Below, piece after piece: positions 36,155-44,347 of a stretch of 64,000 nt of DNA. Numbering within the stretch: the first letter of the stretch is position 1; every line of letters starts with the position of its first letter. This stretch comes from Pseudomonas corrugata. Its GTDB lineage: Bacteria; Pseudomonadota; Gammaproteobacteria; Pseudomonadales; Pseudomonadaceae. Under the pieces are notes generated by a model. The model searched no databases. It was not told the DNA's origin and was given only the letters and a program-made list of their open reading frames with translations. Both the position numbers and the translations under genes were made by a program. The DNA lies in the NCBI RefSeq assembly GCF_001269905.1, contig NZ_LHVK01000010.1, positions 186,001 to 250,000 on the forward strand, in the 5' to 3' direction.

Positions 36155-36901
36155 ATGCCGCCCCGTTCGCCGTTGTATTCCCAACGCAAACCGCTCCTGA
36201 CACTGGCGATACTGTTGGGGACGGGCTTTCTGGTGATTTCGCTGCTGGGCTATTACGTCGCCCACACCTCGATACGGGACCACCTGCTGAAGGTCCTGTA
36301 CCTGAATCTTGTGATTGGCCTGCTGGTAACGCTAGTGGTACTGGCGGTGCTATGTCGGATCATCAGCGGCTATCAACGCCGCATCGACGCCCAGGCAACG
36401 CTCGACAGCCTGACCGAATTGCCAAACCGTCGTGGCTTCGACCTGCTGGCCGTGCAAGCCCTGCACGAAGCCCAGCGCGAGCCCAAACCCTTGACGGCGC
36501 TGCTGATGGAGCTGGACGACTTCAAACGGCTGGACACCACCCACGGTCACATCGTCAGCGACCAGCTGCTGAGCGGATTTGCCCGCGACCTGAGCGATAG
36601 CCTGCGGCATTCGGACATCGTGTGTCGCTGGAGTACCGACACCTTTGTCGTCCTGCTCAAGGACACCGACGGACAGACAGGTCTGAAAATCGCCGAAAAG
36701 ATTCGTCAGCACATCGAGAGGCAGCGCTATTTCTGCAGTGGCAAGCAACTGTTGGCGACCATCAGCATCGGCCTCACCACCTTGCAAGAGAATGACACCT
36801 TGCACAGCCTGCTGTCGCGGACCGATCATGCGCTGCAACGTGCCCGACAGAACGGAAGCAACCGAACCTGCGTTGAGATGCCTCACTCCAGTTATGAATA
36901 A
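36155..36901 (+). CDS. Membrane GGDEF-domain protein with degenerate active site
   Basis: A 248-residue protein with two membrane helices (about 15-33 and 46-70) and a C-terminal GGDEF domain (about 78-240). The first metal-binding stretch is kept (LLMELDDFKRLDTTHGH), but the signature RxGGDEF reads R158-W-S-T-D-T-F164, so both glycines and the glutamate are lost. Diguanylate cyclase activity is therefore unlikely. It may be a c-di-GMP or GTP-sensing, or protein-binding, relic. Its stop overlaps the start of the next gene by eight bases. Confidence 0.87.
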   Translation: MPPRSPLYSQRKPLLTLAILLGTGFLVISLLGYYVAHTSIRDHLLKVLYLNLVIGLLVTLVVLAVLCRIISGYQRRIDAQATLDSLTELPNRRGFDLLAVQALHEAQREPKPLTALLMELDDFKRLDTTHGHIVSDQLLSGFARDLSDSLRHSDIVCRWSTDTFVVLLKDTDGQTGLKIAEKIRQHIERQRYFCSGKQLLATISIGLTTLQENDTLHSLLSRTDHALQRARQNGSNRTCVEMPHSSYE

Positions 36902-37112
36902 ACCCGACCTGTGCCCTGCCTGCGGCAGCTCCAATGACTGCACCCTGGCCAACCCGAAAACAGCCGACCGAACCTGCTGGTGTTACGGCGTGAGTATCGA
37001 CCCGGCCGTGCTCGAGGCACTGCCGGTCGAGCTGCGCGATCAATCCTGCCTGTGCCCGCGCTGTGCCCAGGTCGAAAGCCAATTGCGCGCCAAGCAGCCG
37101 CCGATCGCGTAA
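36894..37112 (+). CDS. Cysteine-rich CWC family protein
   Basis: A 72-residue protein beginning MNKPDLCPACGSSNDCTLAN, with two CPxC-type pairs (CPAC near 7-10 and CLCPRC near 54-59) and CWCYG in between. This is the small CWC family of likely zinc-binding proteins with unknown function. The ATG lies inside the end of the GGDEF gene (ATGAATAA), so the two are translationally coupled. It is 36 bases ahead of rsuA. Confidence 0.82.
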   Translation: MNKPDLCPACGSSNDCTLANPKTADRTCWCYGVSIDPAVLEALPVELRDQSCLCPRCAQVESQLRAKQPPIA

Positions 37113-37148
37113 GATTCCCGCCCTCCGCTCCCTGGCCTGAATTGCCCC

Positions 37149-37841
37149 ATGCGTGTCGACCGTTTCCTCAGCAATCTGCCGCGCTTCAATCGCCAACAGG
37201 TCCGGTTGTTGTTGGTGGCGCGCCGGGTGCGCATCGACGGACAGGTGATCAGCGACCCGCACGCCCAGGTCCGCGAGTTCAGCCGCGTAGAAGTCGACGA
37301 CGAACTGCTGCAGGCAGGCCGAGCGGCGCGGTATTTCATGTTGCATAAACCTGCTGGCTGCGTCAGTGCCACGCGCGATCCGCAGCATCCCACCGTGCTC
37401 GATTGGCTGAACGAACCGGACAAGGACGACCTGCACATCGCCGGGCGCCTGGATTTCAACACCACCGGGCTGATGCTGATCACCAATGACGGCAGTTGGT
37501 CGCGACGCCTGACCCAGCCGCAAACGAAGCTGCCAAAGGTCTACTACGTCGAGACCGAGCAGACCATCACTGCCGACTATGCCGTCACCTTCGCCCGTGG
37601 CTTGTACTTTGCCTTCGAAGACCTCACCACCCAGCCGGCGGAGCTGACGCTGCTGGGTCCGAACTCGGCGCGGCTGAGCATCGTCGAAGGACGCTACCAC
37701 CAGATCAAGCGCATGTTCGGCCACTTCGACAACAAAGTGCTGCGCCTGCACCGCGAACGCATGGGGCCGCTTTCGCTGGATGCAGATCTCGAGCAGGGCC
37801 AATACCGCGCCTTGACCCCAGAAGAGGTCTGCCTGATCTGA
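37149..37841 (+). CDS. rsuA: 16S rRNA pseudouridine synthase, RsuA family
   Basis: A 230-residue enzyme with an N-terminal S4 RNA-binding domain (about 1-50) and a catalytic domain whose signature HIAGRLDFNTTGLML gives the nucleophile Asp102. RsuA makes pseudouridine 516 in 16S rRNA; closely related RluE/RluF act on 23S rRNA. Length and motif fit RsuA best. Confidence 0.88.
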   Translation: MRVDRFLSNLPRFNRQQVRLLLVARRVRIDGQVISDPHAQVREFSRVEVDDELLQAGRAARYFMLHKPAGCVSATRDPQHPTVLDWLNEPDKDDLHIAGRLDFNTTGLMLITNDGSWSRRLTQPQTKLPKVYYVETEQTITADYAVTFARGLYFAFEDLTTQPAELTLLGPNSARLSIVEGRYHQIKRMFGHFDNKVLRLHRERMGPLSLDADLEQGQYRALTPEEVCLI

Positions 37842-38151
37842 GCCGATGACCGCCGGGCAGAAGTGTCGAACAATTTTCAAAAGGACACTTGCGCAACGGC
37901 CGTCCCCCTGCTTGAATCAAACCGTCGGCCGAAATGTGACCGATGAGTCACCCCATACCTCTAAGAAACTTTTTGTCGGCCAGAACCCTCTGGTTCCGCC
38001 TTGCCCGCCGACAGACTGCCCGCCTAATAACAATACCCGTCGACCGGTTCCATTGGATCGACCTGGGCCTGATCTTCCAGGCGAATGCCTACCTGTCACA
38101 TTGCCCGTGCAATCTCATTGCGCGCATACCCGCTTGCCAGGAGTCTATGAC
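37842..38151 (+). other. Upstream region of phaG
   Basis: A 310-base gap between rsuA and phaG on the same strand. A frame open back to 37846 is not supported by homology. CAGGAG precedes the phaG ATG by about ten bases. I see no clear promoter motif. Confidence 0.5.
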
Positions 38152-39036
38152 ATGAGGCCAGAAATCGCTGTGCTGGATATACAAGGTCAGTATCGGGTTT
38201 ACACGGAGTTCTATCGCGCAGACGCCGCACAAAAGACCATCATTCTGGTCAACGGCTCGCTGGCCACTACCGCGTCGTTTGCACAGACCGTCAAGAACCT
38301 TCATCCGCAATTCAACGTCGTGCTGTATGACCAGCCCTACGCGGGCAAGTCCAAGCCCCACAACCGGCACGAGAAGATGCTGACGAAGGAGGTCGAGGGC
38401 CAGATCCTGCTGGAGCTGATCGACCATTTCGCCGCCGAACACGTGCTGTCATTCTCATGGGGTGGTGCCGCCACGTTGACCGCGCTGTCCCACCGTCCAC
38501 GGCGCATTGAAAAAGCAGTGATCAGCTCATTCTCACCGGTTCTCAACGCGCCGATGCGCGACTACCTCGAGCGTGGCGTCGATTACCTGGGCAACCTGGA
38601 CGGCGACCGCGTGGGGCATCTGGTCAACAGCACCATCGGCAAACATCTGCCGCCGCTGTTCAAGCGCTTCAACCATCGCCATGTCAGCAGCCTGGCCGAG
38701 CATGAGTACGGGCAGATGCATTTCCACATCAGCGAAGTGCTCCAGAGCGACCTGTGCTGCTACGCAAGGGCGGCGAAAAACATCAACGTGCCGGTGCTGT
38801 TCCTGAACGGTGAATGGGACGAGTACACCTCGGCCGCCGATGCCAGGCTGTTCGCCGACTATGTGCAACACAGTACGTTCAGCACGCTGCAAGCCACCGG
38901 GCACTTCCTGGACATGGAACACAAGGCCGCCTTCCGGGATAGCCGCAACGCCTTGCTGGGCTTCCTCAAGCCGGGCCACCACGAAAGCCGACCACGCTAC
39001 AGCCAGGTGCAGGGCTACCATGCACTGGCAATCTGA
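38152..39036 (+). CDS. phaG: (R)-3-hydroxyacyl-ACP acyltransferase/thioesterase PhaG
   Basis: A 294-residue alpha/beta-hydrolase-fold enzyme that links fatty acid synthesis to medium-chain polyhydroxyalkanoate precursors; RhlA is a relative in rhamnolipid synthesis. The start MRPEIAVLDIQGQYRVYTEF agrees with the known P. putida protein from memory. The nucleophile elbow reads SFSWGGA, and a C-terminal GHFLDME supplies the likely catalytic His. An N-terminal extension of the open frame is ignored. The gene stands alone, as in other pseudomonads, away from the pha synthase cluster. Confidence 0.92.
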   Translation: MRPEIAVLDIQGQYRVYTEFYRADAAQKTIILVNGSLATTASFAQTVKNLHPQFNVVLYDQPYAGKSKPHNRHEKMLTKEVEGQILLELIDHFAAEHVLSFSWGGAATLTALSHRPRRIEKAVISSFSPVLNAPMRDYLERGVDYLGNLDGDRVGHLVNSTIGKHLPPLFKRFNHRHVSSLAEHEYGQMHFHISEVLQSDLCCYARAAKNINVPVLFLNGEWDEYTSAADARLFADYVQHSTFSTLQATGHFLDMEHKAAFRDSRNALLGFLKPGHHESRPRYSQVQGYHALAI

Positions 39037-39046
39037 AACCGCGTCC

Positions 39047-39090
39047 TCGCGAGCAAGCCCCGTCCCCTCGACAATGGGGCTTGCTCGCGA
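39047..39090. repeat. REP doublet (short)
   Basis: TCGCGAGCAAGCCCC (39047-39061) and GGGGCTTGCTCGCGA (39076-39090) are perfect 15-base arms directly after the phaG stop. Confidence 0.85.
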
Positions 39091-39193
39091 ATGACCGCTC
39101 TGGTTTGAGGCTTGGATGGACCGGGAACCTCACCGCAAGCAAAGAAAAACTTCAAATCCGCGCCCACATCTGGTACAAAGTCAGCCGCTCTGA

Positions 39194-39267
39194 GCGGGTG
39201 TCGTATAATGGCATTACTCCAGCTTCCCAAGCTGATAACGAGGGTTCGATTCCCTTCACCCGCTCCA
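39194..39267 (+). tRNA. tRNA-Gly(CCC)
   Basis: A 74-base tRNA: acceptor GCGGGTG/CACCCGC, anticodon arm CCAGCTTCCCAAGCTG with CCC at the loop centre, T-arm GGGTTCGATTCCC, discriminator T and encoded CCA. Confidence 0.97.
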
Positions 39268-39308
39268 ATCGAATTCGGGTCTCGCGTCGTGGTGGTTTTG
39301 ACGGGGGA

Positions 39309-39342
39309 TAAAAAAACCGGCACTGGATGGCCGGTTTTTTTT
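39309..39342 (+). terminator. Terminator after tRNA-Gly
   Basis: AAAAAACCGGC-ACTGGAT-GGCCGGTTTTTTTT: a stem and T-run 42 bases after the tRNA. The A-run on the other side would also stop transcription from the SDR gene. Confidence 0.9.
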
Positions 39343-39400
39343 GGTCTTGAATTTGGGGAATTGCAACGCGTCCTAATCCAATAGCGATGCACTCCCTTGG

Positions 39401-40207
39401 CTAAAACTTTCCGAAGCCTGGGACGTCGACCCTGGGGCTTTTATTCTCGGAGAGGCAGTTGCCCCCATCCACCACGAGAACCTCACCGGTAATGTAGCTG
39501 GACTCCGGGGAAGCCAGAAAAGCCACCGCCGCAGCGACTTCATCCGGTCTACCGGCACGCCCGACGGGAACGTACTGCGCTGCGCTCATTTCCTCCGCTG
39601 TGCTGGACTGCGTCGCGATCCAACCGGGAGCAACAGCGTTCACGGTGATACCGTATGGCGCGACTTCCAGCGCCAGGCTCATGTTCATACCCACCATTCC
39701 CGCTTTCGCCGCCGCATATGCGGCCTCGCCAGGGTTGCTGACACGGGTACCGGTCGTCGAACTGATCTGCACGATGCGTCCGTAACGACGATTCTGCATC
39801 TCCGGCAACACCGCACGGGTCAGCAAAAATGCAGTGGTCAGATTACGGGCAATCGCGGTGTTCCACGTCTCGACGCTCATAGTGGCCACTTCAGAGAACG
39901 TTTCAGCGTCACCCTGAATCGCCATACCGGCGTTGTTCACGAGTATGTCGATTCGCCCCCATAGCGATTCAGCCCAGATCACCAATTCGTCGACCTGAGC
40001 CGGCTGAGTAAGATCGGCAGTGCGTCCTTGCACCTCATAACCTGCCGCGCCCAACTGCGCGACTCGATCATGGATGCGGTCACTGCTGCCGGTGATGATC
40101 AACCTTGCACCTGCGTCCCCAAGCCGCCGCGCGATGGCCAGACCAATTCCATGTTCGCTGCCGGCGCCACTGACCAATGCGACCTGACCACTCAAGTTCT
40201 TGAACAT
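39401..40207 (-). CDS. SDR-family oxidoreductase
   Basis: A 268-residue short-chain dehydrogenase. It has a glycine-rich NAD(P) motif (SGAGSEHGIGLAIA, slightly longer than usual), an NNAG motif (LVNNAGMAI), the catalytic Ser-Tyr-Lys set (QISSTTG; AYAAAKAG) and a FabG-like C-terminus (VDGGNCLS). It could be a 3-oxoacyl reductase or an alcohol dehydrogenase. It is divergent from the small cupin gene at 40364, which may share its function. Confidence 0.88.
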   Translation of the reverse strand: MFKNLSGQVALVSGAGSEHGIGLAIARRLGDAGARLIITGSSDRIHDRVAQLGAAGYEVQGRTADLTQPAQVDELVIWAESLWGRIDILVNNAGMAIQGDAETFSEVATMSVETWNTAIARNLTTAFLLTRAVLPEMQNRRYGRIVQISSTTGTRVSNPGEAAYAAAKAGMVGMNMSLALEVAPYGITVNAVAPGWIATQSSTAEEMSAAQYVPVGRAGRPDEVAAAVAFLASPESSYITGEVLVVDGGNCLSENKSPRVDVPGFGKF

Positions 40208-40363
40208 TGCGCTGCTTCACAAGGGATTGTCTGGAAGACCAGAGTAGCCGCTAGGCACACTTTGGCGCCGGCATATTTATAGACCTATCATCAATGCATG
40301 TGAGCACACCTTTTCGTGTATCAGCTACTGGTCGGGCTGTGTATGTACAGAGAGGAGAGCACG

Positions 40364-40708
40364 ATGAACAACGAACTGGCAGTACCTGAGACAAAAGGTG
40401 TTTCGGTGACATTACTCGCAACGGTTGACCTCGGTGCAGAGATCGAGGGCATGGAGGGACGCCAACTCAGAATGCGCATGGTAACCATCGAACCTGGTGG
40501 CGTCTTCGGGCCGCTTCACAACCATAAAGACAGGCCCGGCACCGTCTACATACTGCAAGGAACAATCACTGACCATCGAAATGGAGTTGCCACGGACTAT
40601 GGGCCGGGAGTGGGTTGGCCAGAGGACAGGAACACCACACACTGGCTTGAAAACAGAGGCACGATTGCCGCGACGGAGATATCGGTCGATATCGTCAGGC
40701 AAGCGTAA
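40364..40708 (+). CDS. Cupin-domain protein
   Basis: A 114-residue cupin starting at ATG 40364 with a strong AGAGGAGAG upstream. Metal-binding motif 1 has GPLHNHKDRPGTVYILQG and motif 2 reads DYGPGVGWPEDRNTTHW with a last His. The substrate is unknown. It is transcribed away from the SDR gene across a 156-base gap. Confidence 0.82.
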   Translation: MNNELAVPETKGVSVTLLATVDLGAEIEGMEGRQLRMRMVTIEPGGVFGPLHNHKDRPGTVYILQGTITDHRNGVATDYGPGVGWPEDRNTTHWLENRGTIAATEISVDIVRQA

Positions 40709-40736
40709 GCGAGGCCCGACATCTCGACTGAATGAT

Positions 40737-41213
40737 TCAGGCACCAGGCAAATGCCCCAACGGCAACGCCCCCGGGGTCTTCACGGTATGAATTGCAAAG
40801 TTACTGCGGATATCACTGACACCCGGCAGTTTGAGCAGTCGCCCCGTAAGAAAGCGGTCGTACGCCCGTAGGTCCGGCACCACCACCTGCAGCAGAAAGT
40901 CCGACTCTCCCGATACCAGGAACGCTGAAATAACCTCCGGCAATGCCGTGACAGCCTGGTAAAACGCTTCGGCTTGTTCATCGTTATGCCGTTCAACCTT
41001 GATACCGACAAAGATCGTCAATCCAAGGCCCACTTCGTCGCGGTCAAGGATGGCTTGGTAGCCGCGAATCACGCCGGCCTCTTCGAGCATCCGCAGGCGG
41101 CGCAGGCACGGTGAAGGTGACAGACCGATTTCCTCGGCCAATTGCACATTGCTCAGGCGACCGTCGCGTTGCAACGCGGAGAGGATCTTGCGATCGAAGG
41201 CATCGAGTTTCAT
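40737..41213 (-). CDS. Lrp/AsnC-family transcriptional regulator
   Basis: A 158-residue protein with an N-terminal helix-turn-helix (LDAFDRKILSALQRDGRLSN, then EIGLSPSPCLRRLRMLEEAG) and a C-terminal RAM ligand-binding domain (about 70-145). It is divergent from the LysE-type exporter gene at 41356, with 142 bases between them. This is the classic layout of an amino-acid-responsive regulator and its exporter, so it probably controls that gene. Confidence 0.9.
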   Translation of the reverse strand: MKLDAFDRKILSALQRDGRLSNVQLAEEIGLSPSPCLRRLRMLEEAGVIRGYQAILDRDEVGLGLTIFVGIKVERHNDEQAEAFYQAVTALPEVISAFLVSGESDFLLQVVVPDLRAYDRFLTGRLLKLPGVSDIRSNFAIHTVKTPGALPLGHLPGA

Positions 41214-41355
41214 GGTTTGGCATTATCCAATTTCTTTTGCTTGCTCATTGGCAGGTTATGCCAACTTTTGCCAACTTAGAAGCTGACTTCGCAACCACCT
41301 GCCCTGCCCTCCCACCTTAGACTGGCACTCTCAAATGTTATGGAGGAGGCGTGGC

Positions 41356-41985
41356 ATGGCAGAGTTCTGGTTGTTCCTGATGGCCTTGACGGTGGTGTAC
41401 CTGTTGCCGGGCCCCGACATGATTCTGTTGCTGCAAACCGGTGCACGTCAGGGTAAAGGCCCGGCACTGGCGACGGCGGTGGGGTTGGGAATCGCTCGGG
41501 GATGTCATGTCGCATTAGCCGCACTGGGGCTCTCGGCATTGTTCAAGACCGCTCCCTGGACGTTCGATGCGGTGCGCCTGGTCGGCGCTGCCTATCTGCT
41601 ATGGATCGGCTTTCAATGCCTGCGGACTCGTTTGTTGCCAAGCCTTGAAGCGGCCGGTATCGAACCCGCAAAGCAGCGTTGGGGCCAGGCGATTCGGCGC
41701 GGTTTGCTGACCAACCTGCTCAATCCCAAGGCATTGCTGTTCTGTTCGATCTTGCTGCCGCAGTTCATCGACCCGCAGGGCGGCCCGGTACTTGGGCAAT
41801 TTGCAACTCTCGGCGTGGCCCTGGTGGGCGTTGGCTTGCTGTTCGACTGCACCTACGCACTGGTGGGGGTGGCGCTTGGGCGCTGGTTGCAGCGTTCCCC
41901 TTCCGCTCAGCGTCTGCAGCAGTGGCTGTTTGGGAGCCTGTTGATTGGTTTTGCAGTGCGGCTGACGTTCGTACAACAGGCATAG
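41356..41985 (+). CDS. LysE-family amino acid exporter
   Basis: A 209-residue membrane protein of the LysE/RhtB family, with five to six hydrophobic segments and the N-terminal signature VYLLPGPDMILLLQTGARQG. It starts at ATG 41356 with GGAGGAGG nine bases upstream. The substrate is likely an amino acid or homoserine-like compound; the divergent Lrp-family gene is the expected regulator. Confidence 0.88.
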   Translation: MAEFWLFLMALTVVYLLPGPDMILLLQTGARQGKGPALATAVGLGIARGCHVALAALGLSALFKTAPWTFDAVRLVGAAYLLWIGFQCLRTRLLPSLEAAGIEPAKQRWGQAIRRGLLTNLLNPKALLFCSILLPQFIDPQGGPVLGQFATLGVALVGVGLLFDCTYALVGVALGRWLQRSPSAQRLQQWLFGSLLIGFAVRLTFVQQA

Positions 41986-42257
41986 CTGCAGATGATCGCA
42001 AAGGCTCGCCCTTGTGAGCCTTCAGTCCGGGGCCATCTCCCGGTCCAGCGGGAGCAAGCTCTCTCGCTACGTTTTTTCCCCGTCCTTTCATATCCGGTAA
42101 TAATCCCGCCCCCTCTCCCCCCGGCCTTATCTGCCGCGACTTCTAGACTTCGTTGCGATGAACACGTCTGCCCGTCCAATTCGGCATGGTGGTTATAGTG
42201 TTGATCACAAAATAATAGTAGGTATAGTCACCACCAAGCTCACCACACGGAGGTGAT

Positions 42258-42884
42258 GTGAACAGCCGATTTCTGATAAGCCAAATTCTCGCGGACGGTT
42301 GGTACCTGGTGCGGGTTCGAGGCCGCCATCATCATTTCAAGCACCCGACCAAACCGGGACTGGTCACCGTTTCTCACCCGAAGAAGGACCTGCTCAAGAA
42401 AACGGCCATTAGTATTCTGCAACAGGCTCTGCTCCACACCCCCGTTGCCCTGCGTTCCCGGAGGACGATCAACATGCTGTACCCGATTGCGATTTCCATG
42501 GGTGATAAAGAACACGCCTGGGGTGTTGAAGTACCGGATATTCCCGGATGCTTTTCTGCAGGCGATGATCTGGATGACGCCATGGCCATGGCCCGCGAGG
42601 CCATCGAAGGTCATTTCGAGATACTCGCCGAAGACGGCTCGCCGATTCCGTCAGCCAGTAAAGTCACCGTTCACGCGGCCAATCCGCACTATGCCGGTTG
42701 TACCTGGGCATTAGTGGACATTGATGTGACCAAGTACCTGGGCAAGGCGCAGAAACTCAATATCACCCTGCCCGGTTACCTGCTTAACCGTATCGATGAA
42801 TACGTTCTGCATCATCCTGAAGAAAAGAGCCGCTCCGGGTTCCTGGCTTCGGCGGCACTCAAGGTGTTGCAGCAAGGGCGATAA
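42258..42884 (+). CDS. Fused HicA-HicB reading frame
   Basis: One 208-residue frame joins a HicA-type toxin (residues 1-60) to a HicB-type antitoxin (residues 73-208), normally separate proteins. It starts with GTG at 42258, four bases after GGAGG. HicA is a dsRBD-fold mRNA interferase whose motif is G-S-H; here it reads VRVRGRHHHFKHP, so the Ser is Arg. The linker (residues 61-72, TPVALRSRRTIN) looks like former intergenic sequence read through. HicB's own ribosome site survives inside (see next entry). Toxin activity is therefore doubtful. Confidence 0.75.
   Translation: MNSRFLISQILADGWYLVRVRGRHHHFKHPTKPGLVTVSHPKKDLLKKTAISILQQALLHTPVALRSRRTINMLYPIAISMGDKEHAWGVEVPDIPGCFSAGDDLDDAMAMAREAIEGHFEILAEDGSPIPSASKVTVHAANPHYAGCTWALVDIDVTKYLGKAQKLNITLPGYLLNRIDEYVLHHPEEKSRSGFLASAALKVLQQGR
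42474..42884 (+). CDS. hicB: HicB antitoxin from internal start
   Basis: From the ATG at 42474, with CGGAGG nine bases upstream, the same frame gives a 136-residue HicB. It has the N-terminal partial RNase H-like fold (WGVEVPDIPGCFSAGDDLDD) and a C-terminal ribbon-helix-helix DNA-binding domain (LNITLPGYLLNRIDEYVLHH). HicB neutralises HicA and represses its own promoter. The strong ribosome site suggests that it is made as a free protein in addition to any fused form. Confidence 0.72.
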   Translation: MLYPIAISMGDKEHAWGVEVPDIPGCFSAGDDLDDAMAMAREAIEGHFEILAEDGSPIPSASKVTVHAANPHYAGCTWALVDIDVTKYLGKAQKLNITLPGYLLNRIDEYVLHHPEEKSRSGFLASAALKVLQQGR

Positions 42885-42907
42885 AAAGCTGGCGCCTGGA
42901 TACGAAA

Positions 42908-42996
42908 CCTGTGGGAGCCTGCTCGCGATAGCGGTGTGCCAGGCAACGCCAATGTTGCTGAACCATCGCCATCGCGAGCAGGCTCGCTCCCACAGG
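42908..42996. repeat. REP doublet with one shortened arm
   Basis: CCTGTGGGAGCCTGCTCGCG (from 42908) lacks the CGAG present in the opposing arm (42971-42996, ATCGCGAGCAGGCTCGCTCC...). It follows the hicAB stop. Confidence 0.85.
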
Positions 42997-43012
42997 GATG
43001 GCGGGTCCATGT

Positions 43013-43159
43013 CTATTTTTTCTGGGCGTCGGACTCTTTCATCTGCACCGAAGACTTGGTGCCGTCGGTGTTGTCCTTGGTTTCATTGTCCGAGTTGTCG
43101 AAACAGCCTTGCAGGACGATCAGGCTGCAGGCGAGACAGAACGTGCGCGTAAGGTTCAT
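43013..43159 (-). CDS. Very small lipoprotein
   Basis: A 48-residue protein read from the ATG at 43159, with GGAG seven bases upstream. A lipoprotein signal ends LIVLQGC (Cys19), followed by a short, very polar tail rich in Asp, Asn, Lys and Ser ending DAQKK. No known domain. It is transcribed away from the iron permease gene. Its size and lipobox resemble the many uncharacterised small Pseudomonas lipoproteins. Confidence 0.72.
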   Translation of the reverse strand: MNLTRTFCLACSLIVLQGCFDNSDNETKDNTDGTKSSVQMKESDAQKK

Positions 43160-43333
43160 GGTGTACTCCGGCTGAGGGCTTTAAGCAGAGACCGATGCAG
43201 ACAGCAAATGGTTGCGGAAGTCTTCAGCCAGGACGATAGACGTTCGCCCAAGGGCGCCGTCAAATGTAAGTAGAATTTTCACCACTTCGTTGCTGTCACA
43301 CCAGACAGGTGCAATCCCATAAGGAACACAGCA

Positions 43334-43738
43334 ATGACCTTCGCCAAAATCGCGCAAAAACTGTCCCTTTGGGCGGGGAGCCCCAAGACATTTCTGGGGG
43401 CTATCGTGCTACTGGTGCTTTGGGCCTTGAGCGGGCCTCTGTTCAAGTTCAACGATACGTGGCAACTGATCATCAATACGTCCACGACGATCATTACCTT
43501 CCTGATGGTGTTCCTGATCCAGAACACGCAAAACCGCGACACCGATATCCTGCACCTAAAGATCGACGAGTTGTTGCGCGCGACCAGCGAAGCGCAAAAC
43601 GCAATGCTCGGGCTTGAGGCGCTGGACCTCAAGCAACTGGAAGCGCTGAGGAAGCATTACCAAACCATGGGACAAGACGAGGCTAAAAGTCTTGAAGGGT
43701 TGGAGAAGAAGAACAAGATCGATCTGAATAAGTGTTGA
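43334..43738 (+). CDS. Low-affinity iron permease family protein
   Basis: A 134-residue protein of the bacterial low-affinity iron permease family. Two hydrophobic segments (about 20-36 and 46-62) are followed by QNTQNRDTDILHLKIDELL, the family hallmark, and a charged coiled C-terminus. AAGGAA precedes the ATG. The iron function is by analogy with fungal Fet4 and is not established in bacteria. The gene ends 36 bases before the IS element. Confidence 0.85.
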   Translation: MTFAKIAQKLSLWAGSPKTFLGAIVLLVLWALSGPLFKFNDTWQLIINTSTTIITFLMVFLIQNTQNRDTDILHLKIDELLRATSEAQNAMLGLEALDLKQLEALRKHYQTMGQDEAKSLEGLEKKNKIDLNKC

Positions 43739-43841
43739 TCACGATGCGCGAGTGGTATGGCGCCGCCCCCCGGTGTCAGGATAGTTGTCGCCTCTCCGAA
43801 TTTTCCTGAAAAAGCAGATCGGGGGCGGAAAGAGACTGTTC

Positions 43842-44342
43842 GTGCCGTACTATTCACCTGAACGCAAAGCCGCATTGCTCAAGATGCTGCTTCCTCCGCT
43901 CAACCTGTCGATGGCCGAGGTTTCCCGGCGCGAAGGGGTCAGCGAAATGTCTTTGTCGAACTGGCGCAAGCAGGTCGGTTCTGAAGGAAACGCAGTGCCC
44001 GATAACACCTCATCGACCCAGAACTGGACAGCCGAAATCAAGTTTGCTGTCGTCCTTGAAGCCGCCGGCCTGTCCGAGATTGAACTGGGTGAGTACTGCC
44101 GCCGTAAAGGCCTGTATCCCGAGCAAATCAGCGCCTGGAGGCAAGCCTTCATCAGTGGCCAGAAGACGGAAAAAGCCCAGCAAAAAGACGATCGCGAACA
44201 AGCCCGTAAGGACAAGAAACGCATCCAGGAACTTGAGCGTGAACTGCGCCGCAAAGACAAGGCGCTGGCTGAAACCGCCGCGTTGTTGGTGCTGCGAAAA
44301 AAGCTCAACGATTACTGGGGGATCGACAACGAGGACAGCTAA
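43842..44342 (+). CDS. IS3-like transposase OrfA
   Basis: A 166-residue DNA-binding subunit with two helix-turn-helix units (about residues 5-40, SMAEVSRREGVSEMSLSNWR, and 60-105) and a C-terminal Lys/Glu-rich coiled coil ending in ALLVLRKKLNDYWG. The GTG at 43842 with GAAAGAG upstream is the likely start; the frame is open further left into the terminal repeat. OrfB follows in the -1 frame after five bases. Confidence 0.82.
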   Translation: MPYYSPERKAALLKMLLPPLNLSMAEVSRREGVSEMSLSNWRKQVGSEGNAVPDNTSSTQNWTAEIKFAVVLEAAGLSEIELGEYCRRKGLYPEQISAWRQAFISGQKTEKAQQKDDREQARKDKKRIQELERELRRKDKALAETAALLVLRKKLNDYWGIDNEDS

Positions 44343-44347
44343 CGGCT

